Assembly (NCBI GenBank): GCA_019636345.1
Contig: JAHBXQ010000010.1
Span: 1-64,000, forward strand
DNA: 64,000 nt
Direction: 5' to 3'
From: Pirellulales bacterium
GTDB lineage: Bacteria > Planctomycetota > Planctomycetia > Pirellulales > Lacipirellulaceae
How positions within the stretch are numbered: position 1 is the first letter of the stretch; the number at the start of each line of letters is the position of its first letter. The notes under the pieces are model-generated. The model saw only the letters and a program-made list of their open reading frames with translations. It did not search any database and had not been told where the DNA came from. Positions 35,276-44,445 of this stretch are shown here, in pieces. A program made the translations under genes and the position numbers.

Positions 35276-35674
35276 TTACCGCTTCGAGAACTGCGTCCCG
35301 CGGCGGGCGCCGTGAAGGCCGTACTTCTTGCGTTCCTTCATCCGCGAGTCGCGGGTGAGGAAGTGCCCCTCGCGGAGCTTGTCGGCCAGGTCGCTGTCGT
35401 GCTTCAGGAGGGCGCGGGCGATGCCTTGCCGGCAGGCGCCCGACTGGCCCGTGGTGCCGCCGCCATGGACGCGAATCGCCACATCGACGTTGCCCAGGAC
35501 TTCGCACGCCACGAGCGGGGCGAGCAGCGCCTTGCGATCCTGCTCGATGCAGAAGAACTCATCCAACGCGCGATCGTTGACGGTGACCTTGCCCGACCCG
35601 GCGCGAATCCGCACCCGTGCGACCGAGGTCTTGCGGCGACCGGTTCCCAAGGCTTCTTGAACGGCAGTGGGCAT
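35276..35674 (-). CDS. rpsI: 30S ribosomal protein S9
   Basis: This 132-residue protein has the family signatures ALGTGRRKTSVARVRIR, the GGGTTGQSGACRQGIARAL loop and the basic tail RRGTQFSKR that reaches the P-site tRNA. It follows rplM by 62 bases, the near-universal L13-S9 operon order. Confidence 0.96.
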   Translation of the reverse strand: MPTAVQEALGTGRRKTSVARVRIRAGSGKVTVNDRALDEFFCIEQDRKALLAPLVACEVLGNVDVAIRVHGGGTTGQSGACRQGIARALLKHDSDLADKLREGHFLTRDSRMKERKKYGLHGARRGTQFSKR

Positions 35675-35736
35675 ACGACACAAGTCCTGAAGTAGTGACT
35701 GAACTGTTGGCGGGGCGGTGAGACCCGAGTCGCGAA

Positions 35737-36189
35737 CTACTTGCTCGCCAACTCGGTCGGTTCGGGCTGCTGGGCCTGATGCGGATGGCTGGGGCCGACG
35801 TACAGCTTCAGCTTCGACAGCATCGCCCGGCCGAGCTTGTTCTTGGGGAGCATCCGGCGGACCGCTTCGCGGAGGATCAAGTCCGGGTGCTTCTCGAGCC
35901 GGTCCTGGGCGTTGATCGTCCGCTGCCGGGTGTAGCCGGTGTACCAGGCGTAGGTCTTTTGCTCCCACTTCTTGCCGGTAAAGCGGACCTTCTCGCTATT
36001 GACGACGACGACGAAATCGCCCGTGTCGACATGCGGGGTGTACGTGGGGCGGTGTTTGCCCATCAGGATCACGGCGATCTCGCTGGCTAGGCGGCCGACC
36101 ACCTTGTCGGTGGCGTCCACCAGCAGCCACTTCGGCTCGACCGTGGCGGGGGCCTTCTTGCTGGCCGGTTTGGCCATGAACGTCTTCAT
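35737..36189 (-). CDS. rplM: 50S ribosomal protein L13
   Basis: The 150-residue protein has the L13 core WLLVDATDKVVGRLASEIAVILMGK, VVVNSEKVRFTGKKWEQKTY and AVRRMLPKNKLGRAML. A short Lys/Ala-rich N-terminal extension (residues 1-18) precedes it; a second Met at residue 5 is an alternative start. First gene of the L13-S9 operon. Confidence 0.96.
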   Translation of the reverse strand: MKTFMAKPASKKAPATVEPKWLLVDATDKVVGRLASEIAVILMGKHRPTYTPHVDTGDFVVVVNSEKVRFTGKKWEQKTYAWYTGYTRQRTINAQDRLEKHPDLILREAVRRMLPKNKLGRAMLSKLKLYVGPSHPHQAQQPEPTELASK

Positions 36190-36302
36190 CGCGCGACTCG
36201 CAAACGCGTGCGGGCTGACACTGCCGGGGACTGCCGCGCGGGGACCAAGGGGTCGCCGACCGGCACAAGCCCGGGGGGGGAACGGACCAGCCCGCGGTGA
36301 AT

Positions 36303-36353
36303 AAAAACGCCGGAGGCAGCCGCATGCACAAAATGCGGAGGCCGCCTCCGGCG
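36303..36353 (-). terminator. Terminator-like hairpin in the leader of rplM
   Basis: A long two-part stem (CGCCGGAGGC/GCCTCCGGCG with an inner CCGCAT/ATGCGG) is followed on the minus strand by TTTTT. It lies about 115 bases upstream of the rplM start in the same direction, with no minus-strand gene before it. It may be an attenuator of the L13-S9 operon. Confidence 0.6.
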
Positions 36354-36450
36354 AGACGGGGCGTATCTTGCCCTACAGCCGGGCGCCGCCGGCGTAGGAA
36401 TCGCGTAATGTACCACTGCCGCCGGGGGGCAACAAGGCCCCGGCGGCCGG

Positions 36451-36547
36451 AGTCGTGATACCAATTGCCAAATTGATGGGTGGCTGGGGTCGCAGCGCAG
36501 CGGAGCCCCCAGGAGCCCTTCCAAGGGCCGCAAATGGTATCGCGACC
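36451..36547. repeat. Palindromic dispersed repeat, copy A
   Basis: The copy starts near GTGATACCAATTGCC and ends near GCAAATGGTATCGCGACC, which are imperfect inverted ends. The inner block TGATGGGTGGCTGGGGTCG...AGCCCCCAGG is shared with copies B and C. Confidence 0.65.
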
Positions 36548-37001
36548 GCGGCCGGAGTCGGCAAGTTGTCCGTCGCCTTGCGAGCAGCTCCTCGCCCCTG
36601 GTTCGTTTTCCTGACGGGCCAAGGAATCCCTGCTGGAAATTCCCCAGAAATCCCTCGGCGATTCCTCCGAAACTGCCGCGGGGGGGCGGGGTTTGGTAGG
36701 TTAACTGACGGTCTGCGCCCGGCGACTCGGTTATGCTGCTCTCAGCGATCCCGCCGAGCCGGGGTCGACTCGTCTGCCGCGGCAGATCGGCTCCTCGGCG
36801 CTCGGAGCACTCATCTGCCTGTTGGCAAAGGAGACAGGCGCCCTCGCCGGAACGCGACTTTCAGCGGGGTTTGGGATTCGTCCGCGAGCCAGCCCCTTTT
36901 TCACAAGGCTGTCAGCCCTCAAATCGGGCACGGCGTCCCCCCGGTTGGGATTGTTCCGCCGGAGGTTTTTTGGCGCTCGCCCCGCTTATGGAGAACGAAC
37001 G

Positions 37002-37973
37002 ATGAAACGTGCATTCGCGGCGCTGGCCGCTGTGACGATCCTGGCCGGCCAGGTCGTCGCCCAACAGGACGATGGCGGCGGTCGCGGTCGGGGCCGAGGC
37101 GCCCAGGGTCAGGGACAGGGTGAAGAAGGAGGCCGCGGCGGCTTCGGTCGCGGCGAAGGCGGGGGTCGGGGCGAATTCGGCGGTCAGGGAGAAGGCGGAG
37201 GACGAGGCGGCTTCGGCGGCCGCGGGGGCCGCGGTTTCGCCAACCCCATGTTCGATGCCATCGATGCCGACGGCGACGGCGTGATCACCAAAGCGGAACT
37301 TCGCAGGGCCGCCGCGGCGCTCGCCAAGCTCGACGTCGACAACGACGGCGTCATCACTCGCGAAGAGGCGACGCCCCAACGCGGCCCCGGCGGGTTCGGG
37401 GGAGGTCCTGGCGGCGGCGGGTTCAATGTCGAGGACTTCGCGAATCGCTTCATGGAACGTGACGCCAACGGCGACGGAGTCCTGTCGCCCGACGAGATCC
37501 AAGGCCCGATGGCCGGCATGCTGCAAAACGCCGACACGAACGGCGACGGCGTTATCGATCGCGATGAATTGGTGAAGGCTGGCGAGCAGATGGCCGCTCG
37601 CTTCGGCGGGGGCGGCGGTCCCGGAGGCGGGCCCGGCGGATTCGGCGGCGGTCAGGGAGGGTTCGGCGGCGGCGGGTTCGATCCCCAGCAGATGACTCGG
37701 CAAATGATGGCCAACGACCGTAACGGCGACGGCGTGCTCACCCCGGACGAGGTCCCTGAGCAAGCTCGACGAATGCTTGCCGGCGCCGACGCGAACGGCG
37801 ACGGACAGATCGACGCCCGCGAAATGGCCGCCTACGCCGAGCAGATGCGCCAGCGCATGGGCGCCGGCGGTTTCGGTCGCGGCCAGGGAGGACGCTTCGG
37901 CGGCCAAGGGGGGCAGGAGGGCCAAGGGGGCCGCGGCAACCGCCCCGAGCGCCCGCAACGTCCCCAAAACTGA
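37002..37973 (+). CDS. Secreted Gly-rich EF-hand protein
   Basis: This 323-residue protein opens with a signal peptide (MKRAFAALAAVTILAGQVVAQ). Gly/Arg/Phe-rich low-complexity blocks follow, with six EF-hand loops in three pairs: DADGDGVITKAE, DVDNDGVITREE, DANGDGVLSPDE, DTNGDGVIDRDE, DRNGDGVLTPDE and DANGDGQIDARE. All have the canonical D-x-D/N-x-D/N-G pattern and should bind calcium outside the cytoplasm. Such proteins are common in Pirellulales, with roles unproven. Confidence 0.88.
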   Translation: MKRAFAALAAVTILAGQVVAQQDDGGGRGRGRGAQGQGQGEEGGRGGFGRGEGGGRGEFGGQGEGGGRGGFGGRGGRGFANPMFDAIDADGDGVITKAELRRAAAALAKLDVDNDGVITREEATPQRGPGGFGGGPGGGGFNVEDFANRFMERDANGDGVLSPDEIQGPMAGMLQNADTNGDGVIDRDELVKAGEQMAARFGGGGGPGGGPGGFGGGQGGFGGGGFDPQQMTRQMMANDRNGDGVLTPDEVPEQARRMLAGADANGDGQIDAREMAAYAEQMRQRMGAGGFGRGQGGRFGGQGGQEGQGGRGNRPERPQRPQN

Positions 37974-38004
37974 CCCGCGGTTCGACCCGCGCTTGAACCG
38001 ACTC

Positions 38005-38046
38005 ACGGCGCCCCGGCCCCCTCGCCGGGGCGCCGTCGTTTTTTTT
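38005..38046 (+). terminator. Rho-independent terminator of the EF-hand gene
   Basis: A perfect stem (CGGCGCCCCGGC/GCCGGGGCGCCG, 6-base loop) is followed by TCG and eight T. It lies 32 bases after the stop codon. Confidence 0.9.
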
Positions 38047-38184
38047 GGGCGCCGTTTGCAGGGGGGCGAAACATGCCCCCCTGCTCTCGCCCCGCCCGCT
38101 GTTCGCCGTACACTGACGCGATCGTCGTCCCACGACGTGATTGTTCGCCCTGAACTATTTGCACTGAACGCGAGGACCCCTGCC

Positions 38185-39144
38185 ATGCAACGGCGAGACT
38201 TCTTGAAACAGGGAACCGCCGCCGCGGGCATTGCGTCGGCCGCGGCGCTGGCCGCCCGCGCTGCGGACGACGACTCCAACAAGGCCGACGAGGGCGGGAA
38301 GCCCGAGGCCGAGCGGGCGAAGTTCAAGTTGAAGTACGCCCCCCACTTCGGCATGTTCGAGAATCTCGCCGGGCGGGACCCGATCGATCAGCTCAAGTTC
38401 GCCGCCGCTCAGGGCTTCACCGCCTGGGAAGACAACGGCATGAAGGGGAAACCCCCGGAACTGCAGGAGCGGATCGGCGCGACTCTTGCCGAACTCAACA
38501 TGACGATGGGCGTGTTCGTCGCCCACGGCAGCTTCGGCGAGGTCACCTTCGCGGGCCGCAACAAGGACGCCCGCGAGAAAGTGCTAGGCGACCTCCAGGA
38601 CAGCGTCGAGGTCGCCAAGCGATGCGGGGCCAAGTGGCTCACGGTCGTCCCTGATGCGTACGACGTGCGGACCGAGTGGGGCTATCAGACCGCCAACTGC
38701 GTCGAGCTGTTGCGTCGCGGGGCCGAGATCTTCGAACCGCACGGGTTGGTGATGGTGCTGGAGCCCTTGAACTGGTGGACGAATCATCCGGGTCTGTTTC
38801 TGCACAAGATCCCTCAGGCGTACGAAATCTGCCGCGCGGTCGACAGCCCGGCGTGCAAGATCTTGTTCGACATCTACCACCAACAGATTCAGGAAGGAAA
38901 CCTCATCCCCAACATCGACATGGCGTGGGACGAGATCGGGTACTTCCAGTGCGGCGACAACCCGGGCCGCAACGAGCCGGGGACGGGGGAAATCAACTAC
39001 CGCAACGTCTTCGCCCACATCCACGGCAAGGGGTACGCGGGCGTGATGGGGATGGAGCACGGCAAATCGCTCCCCGACGTCGAGGGGGAGCTGAAACTGA
39101 TCGAGGCGTACCACGCGGCGGATGACTTCCAGGCGGCCAAGTGA
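38185..39144 (+). CDS. Hydroxypyruvate isomerase-like TIM-barrel protein with Tat-like leader
   Basis: This 319-residue protein begins MQRRDFLKQGTAAAGIASAAAL, a twin-arginine-type signal (RRDFLK). The barrel has the sugar-isomerase metal-site pattern: LEPLNWWTNHPG, then ILFDIYHQQIQEG, with a later Glu in GMEHGK. This places it in the Xylose-isomerase-like TIM barrel (AP endonuclease 2) family, close to hydroxypyruvate isomerase. It is probably a secreted sugar or sugar-acid isomerase; the substrate is unknown. Confidence 0.85.
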   Translation: MQRRDFLKQGTAAAGIASAAALAARAADDDSNKADEGGKPEAERAKFKLKYAPHFGMFENLAGRDPIDQLKFAAAQGFTAWEDNGMKGKPPELQERIGATLAELNMTMGVFVAHGSFGEVTFAGRNKDAREKVLGDLQDSVEVAKRCGAKWLTVVPDAYDVRTEWGYQTANCVELLRRGAEIFEPHGLVMVLEPLNWWTNHPGLFLHKIPQAYEICRAVDSPACKILFDIYHQQIQEGNLIPNIDMAWDEIGYFQCGDNPGRNEPGTGEINYRNVFAHIHGKGYAGVMGMEHGKSLPDVEGELKLIEAYHAADDFQAAK

Positions 39145-39266
39145 CGCGACGGAGCGATCGAAGATTGCGGTTGACGTGGATGCGCGGTGTTCACGGATCG
39201 CAGAATGGGCGGTGTGTCAAAGCGGACAGTCGTCCTGGCGTTGGCGGCAAACGCTGTGCGATTCCG

Positions 39267-39896
39267 TCACTTCGTTGCGTTCGCGATGCGCTCGATGGCG
39301 CGGAAGACTTTGTCGGGGTCCTTGGCGGCGTCGACTTGCATGTCCTTGTAAGCGATTCGCTTGTCGAGTCCGATGACGAACGTCCAGCGAGCCGCGGTGA
39401 CGCCGCGGGCGAGTTCGACCCCCTGTCCCTCGAATTCCCGCGAGATCGCCCCGCCGGGGCCCAGCTTCACGCCGAACGCTCGGGCGATCGTCCCCTCGGG
39501 ATCGGCCAGCAGCGTGAAGTTCAACTTGTGCAGCGCCTTGAACATGCGATGGCTCTCGACCGTATCGCCGCTGACGCCCACGACGACGACGTCGTCGCGC
39601 TTCAACTCGGTCAACTTGTCGCGATACGCACATGCCTGGGCGGTGCAACCGCCAGTCATGTCGGCGGGGTAGAAGTAGACGACCACGATCTGCTTGCCGA
39701 CGTGGTCGGCCGACTTCCACGGCTTGTCCTCGTCGGTCCGCCCGGAGAATATGGGAGCAGGGTCGCCGACCTTCACGACCTGGGGTTTGTTCGCTGACGC
39801 GGCCGGCGGTTCGGCCGTCGCTTGCGCCGCGGCCGAGCGGGGCACGAGCGCGAGAGCGCAGACTGTCGCGAGCGTCACTTGCAGCGAGGCGATCAT
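39267..39896 (-). CDS. Secreted thioredoxin-dependent peroxiredoxin (Bcp/PrxQ-like)
   Basis: This 209-residue protein has a signal peptide (MIASLQVTLATVCALALVPRSAAAQ). The peroxidase domain has TGGCTAQACAYRD with a peroxidatic Cys and a second Cys five residues on, the PrxQ arrangement, and F-Y-P-A-D-M-T before it. It reduces peroxides with a thiol partner. The opposite-strand neighbour at 40001 is a ferritin-like protein, and oxidative-stress roles may be shared. Confidence 0.85.
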   Translation of the reverse strand: MIASLQVTLATVCALALVPRSAAAQATAEPPAASANKPQVVKVGDPAPIFSGRTDEDKPWKSADHVGKQIVVVYFYPADMTGGCTAQACAYRDKLTELKRDDVVVVGVSGDTVESHRMFKALHKLNFTLLADPEGTIARAFGVKLGPGGAISREFEGQGVELARGVTAARWTFVIGLDKRIAYKDMQVDAAKDPDKVFRAIERIANATK

Positions 39897-40000
39897 GGTC
39901 GACGACTCCTGTTGAAAGCGGTTTATTCTGGCTCTTTGCGACGGTTCGTTCCAAGAGAATGAGCCAGCGAAGTGCGCGACAGCGTAAGGAGAATCACACG

Positions 40001-40426
40001 ATGGACAAGAAGCGACTCATCGACGGGCTGAACAGCGATCTGGCCGGCGAGTTGGGGGCGATCGTCCAGTACATCACCTACGCCGCCAAAGCGAGCGGAC
40101 CGTACCGACCGCAACTGGCTCAATTCTTCCTGGCCGAGGTGGCCGACGAGCAACTTCATGCTCAGTATCTGGCGAACAAGATCGTCGCCTTGGGGGGCGA
40201 ACCGACGACGATCCCCCGGCCGGTTCCTGCCGCCAATACCAATCGCGAGATGCTCGTCGCGGTGCTTGCCGCCGAGGCGCAGGCCGAGGCCGATTACATC
40301 GCCCGGGCGAAGCTCGCCGACGAACTGGGCGACAAGGGTCTCGCCGTGCAGTTGGAAGACATGGTCCGCGACGAAAGCGGGCACAAGGAAGAGACCCAGC
40401 GGATCTTGCGCGACTGGCCGTTGTAG
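40001..40426 (+). CDS. Ferritin-like protein (bacterioferritin/DUF-type)
   Basis: This 141-residue four-helix protein starts at MDKKRLIDGLNSDLAGELGAIVQYITYAA. The Glu/His metal positions are visible: E in GELGAIVQY, EVADEQLHA, EAQAEADYI and DESGHKEE. AAGGAG precedes the ATG at 10 bases. It probably stores or oxidises iron, or protects DNA like the Dps group. The exact subfamily was not fixed. Confidence 0.85.
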   Translation: MDKKRLIDGLNSDLAGELGAIVQYITYAAKASGPYRPQLAQFFLAEVADEQLHAQYLANKIVALGGEPTTIPRPVPAANTNREMLVAVLAAEAQAEADYIARAKLADELGDKGLAVQLEDMVRDESGHKEETQRILRDWPL

Positions 40427-40453
40427 GGACTCGACCAGAGGCGAGTCCTGAGG

Positions 40454-40990
40454 TCACGCCCCTTGCTGGTCGGGCATTCGATCGCCGTCGAGCCACTGTC
40501 GCTTCTTGCGCTCGTACTCGTCGCGGGTCAGAATGCCGTCCTCGTAAAGGGCGTGCAGGCGCCGGAGTTTCTCGTCGAACGGGAGTTCCGCGTCGCTTCC
40601 GTGGGCGAACGTCGCGGCCTGACGCTCGTCGACCGTGGGCAGCGTGAATTCCTGCCGGGCTTCGTCGATCGCGTCGGCGATCATCCCTCCAGTCATCCGA
40701 TTCCAGGGCTCCGTATCGCGGCGCGCCTGCTCGGGGTCGAGCACGATCCCGGACCCCGCGAGCCCCGTCCGGCCGATTCCTTGCATGGCGCCGCCGACGA
40801 TTATGGCGATCATCCCCAGGACGGCGCGGAGGGCCATGCTGCGGCCCCGGGCTTCAAAATCGGCGAAGTCGCCGAAGTGAAGGGCCCCCGAAACGAACAC
40901 CGACAAGAACGACAAGAGCCCGACGCCGGCGACGATCATGCCGGCGGTGTGCAGGGCGCGACGTTCCGGCGGGATTTCCCGGCGGGGCAT
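40454..40990 (-). CDS. Membrane protein with C-terminal SHOCT domain
   Basis: This 178-residue protein has two hydrophobic helices (about residues 16-38 and 52-72). The C-terminal SHOCT motif is FDEKLRRLHALYEDGILTRDEYERKKRQWL. SHOCT domains are short oligomerisation modules, often at the end of membrane proteins. The function is unknown. Tail-to-tail with the ferritin-like gene. Confidence 0.78.
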   Translation of the reverse strand: MPRREIPPERRALHTAGMIVAGVGLLSFLSVFVSGALHFGDFADFEARGRSMALRAVLGMIAIIVGGAMQGIGRTGLAGSGIVLDPEQARRDTEPWNRMTGGMIADAIDEARQEFTLPTVDERQAATFAHGSDAELPFDEKLRRLHALYEDGILTRDEYERKKRQWLDGDRMPDQQGA

Positions 40991-41029
40991 GGCGGGCCTC
41001 AGGGAGGGGGCGCGGGAGACATTGCCCGC

Positions 41030-41926
41030 TCACCGCGGGCGCGTCGGACCATTATCGGCCCGCTGCTGGCGGGCTGCAAATCGTTGCGAGGGCAATTCGC
41101 CCTTGATCCGAATTGCTTGGGAGAAATCCGAGGACTCTCCCGCCGCGATTGCCCGGGCGTTGAGGTACGCCGCCGCCTTCGTCTCGGCGAACGTGCCGTG
41201 GCGAACGATCAGCCCTTCCTTGTACGCCAGCTCGTCGGAATAGCCCGGCAGCAGCACCCGGTAATCGTACTTGATTCGGTTCGGCTCGATTCGATTGATG
41301 TGCCGGACGATGTTCGTCGTGCAGTTGTTGCCGACCGTGTCGTAGAACTCGGGCCGAGCGGCCAGTTCGTTCGTGCGACCCAGCACGTCTACCAACAGCC
41401 GCCGGGCCGCCTCGGGCGTGGCGGTCGTCTCGTACAGGTACACGTCTTCGCCCCGGTGGTTGGTTCGCAGCTCGATCACGTCGCGTTCGTCGGCCAGCAC
41501 GTACATCAGTTCGTATTGCCGGGCGCTCCCCTTCCAGGCGGCGTAGGTTTCGCCCAGCTCTTTGCGGATTTCGACGCTCGCAGCGAGATGTTCCGGCGGG
41601 CCGTCGGGGGGGTGAAACTCGAAGCTGAGCATCGTGTGGGCCAACGCCGGCATGCCCTTGAACGGCGCCATCAGAAAATCGACCCGCTTGAGCTCCGACA
41701 ACTTATAGCGCCGATTCTCGTAGCGGACGACGAACGTGTCCTCGTCGAAGTACCGGCAGTTACGGACATTGTGGACCAGAATCTCGTCGTCGTTCACGTA
41801 CTCGGCGTACGACAACTCGGCCTGATCAGGCTCCCAGGTGCGCACGTTGGACGGCGCAATCATCTTGGCCACGGGGCTGCACCCGAGCGCCGCCAGCAGC
41901 GTCGATATCCAACAGAAGCGATTCAT
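41030..41926 (-). CDS. DUF4105 (Lnb N-terminal-like) lipoprotein
   Basis: In this 298-residue protein, MNRFCWISTLLAALGCSPVAK has a lipobox (LGC) after a short hydrophobic stretch. The body has the DUF4105 blocks: FEFHPPDGPPEHLAASVEIR, YLYETTATPEAARRLL and YDTVGNNCTTNIVRHINR, the last with the conserved NNCTTN Cys. DUF4105 is homologous to the lnb/NCEH-type cysteine-hydrolase region, so an amidase role is possible. A membrane-anchored envelope protein. Confidence 0.8.
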   Translation of the reverse strand: MNRFCWISTLLAALGCSPVAKMIAPSNVRTWEPDQAELSYAEYVNDDEILVHNVRNCRYFDEDTFVVRYENRRYKLSELKRVDFLMAPFKGMPALAHTMLSFEFHPPDGPPEHLAASVEIRKELGETYAAWKGSARQYELMYVLADERDVIELRTNHRGEDVYLYETTATPEAARRLLVDVLGRTNELAARPEFYDTVGNNCTTNIVRHINRIEPNRIKYDYRVLLPGYSDELAYKEGLIVRHGTFAETKAAAYLNARAIAAGESSDFSQAIRIKGELPSQRFAARQQRADNGPTRPR

Positions 41927-42208
41927 CAGCTCGCCGTGCAGGCGGCACGAGGCTCGAACAATCCTGGGTGTTCCCGTTGCGACCGGAGAGGGGCAAGAGT
42001 CTACGGTTCTCGCAGGTTCGGGGGCAGAGCGATTTGTGCGACCTGAAGCAGTGCTAGCGGAAAAGTCCTGGGCATGCCACGGCAGCGTGCTTGGCAAAGG
42101 AGATTCCAAGTGGTCGAATGAAACCGGGCGGCCGCTTCAGCAGGCGAGGGAGTTGCGATTGCTGCGCATACCTCGCTGCTCGCGTCGCCTGTGCGCAAGG
42201 GGGAGACG

Positions 42209-43447
42209 ATGTTCCGGTTGAAGAAGACGATCCTCGCGACGGCGCTTCTGACGTCGATGGCGCCCACGGCCAGTCGCCTCGCCGTTGCGGCGCCGACGGG
42301 GGAAGAACTCGAGCGATTGTTGTTGGCCGGCAATTTGGCCGACAGCGAACAGAAGCTCGCCGCCATGCTGGCCAGCGAGCAGGCCGACGACAACGTCCGT
42401 TTGGCGTTGGGGTCCGCTAAGTTTCTCCGTGGTCTGGAACGGTTGATGCAGTCGCTCTACCGGTACGGCCTGAAGCCGGTCCAGCCGATGGGGATGCCGA
42501 TTGTCCGGCTTCCCGTCCCCAACAATCCGACGCCCGTACCGCTGACCAACGACGCGTTCCGGCGAATCATCGTGGAATTCGTTCAAGACCTCGACGCCGC
42601 GGAGAAGACGCTTGCCGAGATCGATTCAGCCGACGTGCGACTGCCGCTGCATATCGGACTGGTGCGTTTGGACGTCGACGCCGACGGTCAGGCCTCGGTC
42701 GACGAAGCGTTGTGGAAGGTCCTCGCCCGAATCATGGGCCCGCGCATCGACCAGGGGACCGCCGAAGGATTCGTTGTCGCGCTCGACCTGGGGGACGTCC
42801 ACTGGCTGCGCGGGTATTGTCACCTGCTGCAAGCGGCGTGCAACGCCTTTCTGGCCTACGACACGCAAGAACTCCACGACCTGACGGCGCAATTGTTCTT
42901 TCCCACGGCGACCGTGCGGTATGAATTCCTGAAAGACGATACGGGAAGAATTTGGGGGAATATCGGCGACATATTGGCGTTTATTCATCTCCAGCGACTG
43001 CCCGTCGTCGAGCCCGCGCGGATGAGTCGGGCGCGAGAGCACTTGCTCGCGACGATCGAGCAAAGCCGACAGAGCTGGCAGGCGATCCTCGCCGAAACCG
43101 ACGACGAGCACGAGTGGATTCCCAACCCCAGGCAGAAGAATGCGGCCGTGCCGTTTGTCCAGATCGACGACGAAATCGTCGCCCAATGGGGGAAGGTGAC
43201 CGACGAACTCGAGCTCATTCTCAAGGGGGAGCGGTTGGCGCCATTTTGGCGCGGCTCGAAGAAACAAGGGGTGAACATCCGCCGCGTGTTCGAGGAACCG
43301 CGGACGTTCGACTTGGTGCTCTGGATCCAAGGCAGCGCGGCCGGACCCTATTTGGAAGAGGGCGAGCAAACCAGCCCCCAACTCTGGCGCGAAACGATGC
43401 AACTGTTCCGCGGGCAGTTCTTCATGTTCGCCCTGTGGGTCAACTGA
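42209..43447 (+). CDS. Secreted protein of unknown function
   Basis: This 412-residue protein has a signal peptide (MFRLKKTILATALLTSMAPTASRLAVAA). The mature part is helical with a DxDxDG-like site (VDADGQASVDEA) and a C-terminus with WIQGSAAGPYLEEG. No family was named with certainty. A GGGGGAG sequence precedes the ATG. Convergent with hisG, 25 bases between the stop codons. Confidence 0.6.
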   Translation: MFRLKKTILATALLTSMAPTASRLAVAAPTGEELERLLLAGNLADSEQKLAAMLASEQADDNVRLALGSAKFLRGLERLMQSLYRYGLKPVQPMGMPIVRLPVPNNPTPVPLTNDAFRRIIVEFVQDLDAAEKTLAEIDSADVRLPLHIGLVRLDVDADGQASVDEALWKVLARIMGPRIDQGTAEGFVVALDLGDVHWLRGYCHLLQAACNAFLAYDTQELHDLTAQLFFPTATVRYEFLKDDTGRIWGNIGDILAFIHLQRLPVVEPARMSRAREHLLATIEQSRQSWQAILAETDDEHEWIPNPRQKNAAVPFVQIDDEIVAQWGKVTDELELILKGERLAPFWRGSKKQGVNIRRVFEEPRTFDLVLWIQGSAAGPYLEEGEQTSPQLWRETMQLFRGQFFMFALWVN

Positions 43448-43472
43448 GCCCGCGGCGAACTCGCGGAGAACG

Positions 43473-44327
43473 TTACAGCCGGCAGTTGCTGATCGCCGTT
43501 TCCAGGATCGCCGTGGCGCCGAGGTGCTCCAGGCGTTCCATGATGCCGATCACCTCGCCGCGGCGAACCATCGCCCGAACGGCGAACCAGCCCGGCTCCT
43601 CCAGACGATTGACGGTCGGCGATTTGAAGCCCGGGGTGATCGTCTCGGCCTCGGCGAGCTTCGCCTCGGGGATGTTGTACTCCAGCAGCGAGTACGCCCG
43701 GGCGATCACCACCCCTTCCAGGCGGCGGGTGATCCGGTCGGCCATCGCGCCGTGCGGGGTCGCGGGGTTCTGCACGAGCACCGTTTCGTACCGGCCGATC
43801 TCGGCGAGGATCCGCAACCGGTTCGCAGCCAGGGTGCTGCCGGTCTCGACCAAGTCGACGATCGCGTCGGCGACCCCCAGAGCGATCATCACCTCGACCG
43901 AACCGGTCAGCTCGACGACGCGCGGCTCGGCCCCGTGGTCGGCCAGATAAGTGCGCGTGACGTGGGGAAAGCTGGTGGCGATCCGCGCCCCGGCCAAGTC
44001 GGCGGGCTTGTGAACGCGACTGTCCTCGGGGACGCAGATGGCGAGCCGGCAGTTGCCGACCCCCAGTTTGAGCCGTTCGACGAGGGTCGCCCCGCTCTCG
44101 GCCACCAGATCGCTGCCGGTAATTCCCAGGTCGATCGCCCCCTCGGCGCACAGCGTGGGGATGTCGTCGGTGCGGAGGAACGTGACGTCGATCGGCATGT
44201 CGCGCACCCGCGCAAACAAGCTCCGCTCCTGCCGGCGGAAGCTGAGGCCCGCTTCCTTGAGCAGTTCGGTCGAAAGCTCGGCGAGACGCCCCTTGCTGGG
44301 GACCCCGATGCGAAGGTGTTCGGTCAT
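43473..44327 (-). CDS. hisG: ATP phosphoribosyltransferase, long form
   Basis: This 284-residue protein catalyses the first step of histidine synthesis, PRPP plus ATP. It starts at MTEHLRIGVPSKGRL. The catalytic region includes DIPTLCAEGAIDLGITGSDLVAESG and the PRPP loop near ELTGSVEVMIALGVADAIVD. The C-terminal about 80 residues form the regulatory ACT-like domain of the long HisG form, so no HisZ is needed. It follows hisE on the same strand. Confidence 0.95.
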   Translation of the reverse strand: MTEHLRIGVPSKGRLAELSTELLKEAGLSFRRQERSLFARVRDMPIDVTFLRTDDIPTLCAEGAIDLGITGSDLVAESGATLVERLKLGVGNCRLAICVPEDSRVHKPADLAGARIATSFPHVTRTYLADHGAEPRVVELTGSVEVMIALGVADAIVDLVETGSTLAANRLRILAEIGRYETVLVQNPATPHGAMADRITRRLEGVVIARAYSLLEYNIPEAKLAEAETITPGFKSPTVNRLEEPGWFAVRAMVRRGEVIGIMERLEHLGATAILETAISNCRL

Positions 44328-44445
44328 AGGGTTTGGCCTCAAGGCAACCGCAAAGGCACAAAGGACTCGCGTCAGCGGAGTACGCCGATCCCCCGAGCGT
44401 TTGCGACGCAGTTGCGTTCCCTTGCGGGCTTGGGTGTCTTTGTGA

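Larger units (their letters stand above)
36190..37001. other. Long intergenic region: L13 leader, repeat copy and EF-hand promoter region
   Basis: These 812 bases between divergent genes contain the terminator-like hairpin in the L13 leader (36303-36353), palindromic repeat copy A (36451-36547) and about 450 bases with no recognised gene before the EF-hand protein. GGAGAACG precedes that gene's ATG. Confidence 0.5.
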
